Part shown: positions 62,168 to 64,000 of the stretch, piece after piece
Layout of the letters: every line of letters starts with the position of its first letter
Position numbering within the stretch: the stretch's first letter is position 1
Assembly (NCBI GenBank): GCA_028583415.1
Contig: CM053272.1
Location: 45,538,685 to 45,602,684 of the forward strand
Source: Protea cynaroides
Lineage: Eukaryota > Streptophyta > Magnoliopsida > Proteales > Proteaceae
DNA length: 64,000 nt
Direction of reading: 5' to 3'
Program-made: the position numbers and the translations under genes
Notes under the pieces: model-generated
Told to the model about the DNA's origin: nothing
Seen by the model: the letters and a program-made list of their open reading frames with translations, nothing else
Databases searched by the model: none

Positions 62168-62246
62168 TTGTGATTCAATGGTTGGAGATCACTCGGTGTG
62201 CATACCAATACACACACCGAGTGATCTCCAGCCTCTGGATCACAAC
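62168..62246. repeat. Compact hairpin, ~33-bp arms
   Basis: TTGTGATTCAATGGTTGGAG plus ATCACTCGGTGTG pairs with CACACCGAGTGAT plus CTCCAGCCTCTGGATCACAA, with four or so mismatches and a 13-base loop. Size and pairing resemble a small-RNA precursor or a tiny MITE. The sequence GAGGATCCAAATCCTCTT just after it (about 62268-62285) resembles the family A end. Confidence 0.75.
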
Positions 62247-63088
62247 TGGGAGAGGATAATAATACGAGAGGATCCAAATCCTCTTCTAAACGGGATTCAT
62301 TGCCTAGTATCTTTTCCCATCTTATCATTATGAGAACTATGGCAAACCTATAAAGCCTACGTCCCAAGGTATATAAAGAAAAAAAAACCCTAATTTTTTT
62401 TTTCCATGTGAAATTTTCCACGTGGAGAAATGATACGGTAAGCACAAGAAACTCTTATATATGCTGTTTAAAGTTATTTGTGTATGAAATTCCAAATGTC
62501 TAAAACGACAACCTACAAAAGTTTTTTTTTTTTTTTTTTTTGACAAAAAATCGTCGAACAACAACCTACAATAAGCTTATAAGGGTAGTTCACCCATTTT
62601 CAGCCACGTGATAAGATGATGTGGCAATTCCAATTTTCAGATAGATAGGTTTAAGATTGAATTAACCACATGTTAGATGTAAAAGCTTAATTCAATCAAA
62701 TACCTTTTCATGTATTTACGTATATCCTTGTAATCCCTATAATTTCAGAACTTTATTTTGCCACTTAATGACTTTTTTAAACTGAAAACCTTAAGATCTA
62801 ATTCATCTACAAAATTTGAACCTCATCTGATTTATCACGTGATAGAAATTTGATCCACCTTCACAACTAACTTATGCCTCCTTTTTCCCAAGACTTAGAT
62901 ATGGGGTTTTTGCTCATGTGGGACCATAGCTGGGGTTTTTACTCATGTGGGCCATGGGGTAGCCGGGACCATAGCAATGAATCTTAAGAGCAAAGGAGGG
63001 GTCATGATTTGTACTTGCAAGTGTGTGCTGGAAAAATCAAATTTTAAATTTGGAGCCTCTGTTGGAAAGATCAGAGGCTATCCCATTC

Positions 63089-63319
63089 GGATCCAAATCC
63101 TCTCCAGGAGGGAGACACCCATATCAGATGGCCGACACATGGTTATTGGGAAAATCCCAGCCCCACGTCCGAGTTGAGCCAAGCCGACACCTCCTGCCGG
63201 CTCGGCTTGTCGACTGAGTGTCGGCTCAGACATGGGGTTCGGATTTTTTCGAGAGCCACGTATCGGCCATCTGACAGGGGCATCTCCCTCCTCCTTAAAG
63301 TACAGTGAGGAGAGATCCC
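63089..63319. mobile_element. Short foldback transposon, family A copy 3
   Basis: It begins GGATCCAAATCCTCTCC and ends GGAGAGATCCC. The arms pair through AGATGGCCGACAC..GG and CCACGTCCGAG, with the central AGCCGACACCTCCTGCCGG and GGCTTGTCGACTGAGTGTCGG. It is homologous to 5713-5984 and 30907-31139. Non-coding; no clear target duplication. Confidence 0.7.
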
Positions 63320-64000
63320 TTTTGTCCTCATTTGAGAAATTTGATAAATGTGGGGCCCATTTGAGAGTTGAGACAAAATATACAACAAGGAGGACAATGT
63401 ACTAAGAGAATTCAGACCAATTTAACAAGAATTCAATGTCAATTGAAAAGAAATATGAGTGAAGTAGTTGTAACTTGTGAGAGATCATCATTGAGGCTAT
63501 GTTTCAAAGCTAAGAAAAGTGAAAGAAAAAATTTTGAATTGGAGGAAAGATAATCTAAGATTAAATTGAGTCTAGGGTTTAAAAATAAACCTCAATAAAT
63601 CATATAGGATTCTTAAAATACAATGGACACAAAGAAGAACATTGAATAAAAGTTTTTCTTATCTTGAAGATTAATGCTCTTGATGTTCGTCTAAGCTTTG
63701 ATTCTCAGAGACTCACCTTCATTCACTTATTATATGGGAACAAAGAGAAGAATTAATAACTAGAGTTACATGGACTAAAAAATCAGTATTTATAATACTA
63801 TTCCGGAGCTGGTCTATCCCCAATACATAAAATAATTATTGTTTCATCATTACTTTGTTTTTTTATATATATATATATATATATTTTTTTTTACAAATCA
63901 CAAATCGACACTAAGGCATGCTATATCCATCAAAATGGGACGAAAAATTATTTACAACCCGGAAGAGGGAAGAGGTACGTTAGAAAGGGAAACTCCCAAA

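Larger units (their letters stand above)
55700..64000. other. Gene-free region upstream of the IDD gene
   Basis: The IDD promoter is expected near 55500-56000. No protein-coding gene is recognised in the remainder; the frames reported by length alone (for example 56249-56587) fall in LTR sequence. It holds an LTR-like block, two foldback elements, an LTR end with a primer-binding site (59840-59973), hAT-like sequence, long AT-rich stretches (about 58620-59500 and 60500-62100) with nothing recognisable, and a compact hairpin (62168-62246). Confidence 0.6.

Overview
The window looks like nuclear DNA from a flowering plant. It is AT-rich, has spliced genes with GT..AG introns, and is full of transposon debris (terminal-inverted-repeat elements, LTR fragments, a LINE remnant, microsatellites). 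The four protein-coding genes belong to land-plant families. Two have introns of 3.5 to 5.6 kb, which fits a moderately large genome. The exact lineage cannot be read from the sequence; an early-diverging eudicot or magnoliid is a guess only.

All four genes are on the minus strand. (1) Positions 7089-20268 hold an HVA22-like gene, closest to HVA22k (TB2/DP1 family): eight coding exons, 195 residues, spread over 13 kb by transposon-filled introns. (2) Positions 24640-26214 hold an intronless GRAS-domain gene of the HAM/SCL15 type, 524 residues, containing a near-match to the miR171 target site. (3) Positions 33692-44810 hold a PTC7/PPTC7-like protein phosphatase 2C resembling Arabidopsis PP2C 55: four coding exons, 513 residues. 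(4) Positions 52717-54974 hold an INDETERMINATE-domain (IDD) C2H2 zinc-finger factor of the GAF1/IDD1-IDD2 type: four coding exons, 521 residues. I built the exon models by joining consensus splice sites in phase and comparing them with remembered family sequences. No transcript evidence was available.

The rest is intergenic or intronic and dominated by mobile elements. The best supported are a 602-bp near-perfect foldback with an exact 9-bp target duplication (Mutator-like), a 623-bp hAT-like element with an exact 8-bp duplication, a family of short foldback elements sharing a GGATYCAAATCSTCTCC-like end (five copies), a three-LTR tandem array of a short non-autonomous LTR element inside a phosphatase intron with a SINE-like piece in the middle, a LINE RNase H remnant split by a foldback element, and a 1.7-kb inverted-repeat element that appears to carry coding-like cargo.

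The genes do not form an operon or an obvious pathway; they are neighbours on a plant chromosome. Three have plausible regulatory roles (GRAS, IDD, PP2C). GRAS and IDD proteins are known to interact in gibberellin and meristem control, but adjacency alone says nothing about function. I found no convincing undescribed biological system. The leads most worth checking are the miR171-like site in the SCL15-type gene, the AUG-stop element in the HVA22k leader, the Pack-type element and the hairpins that could make small RNAs.
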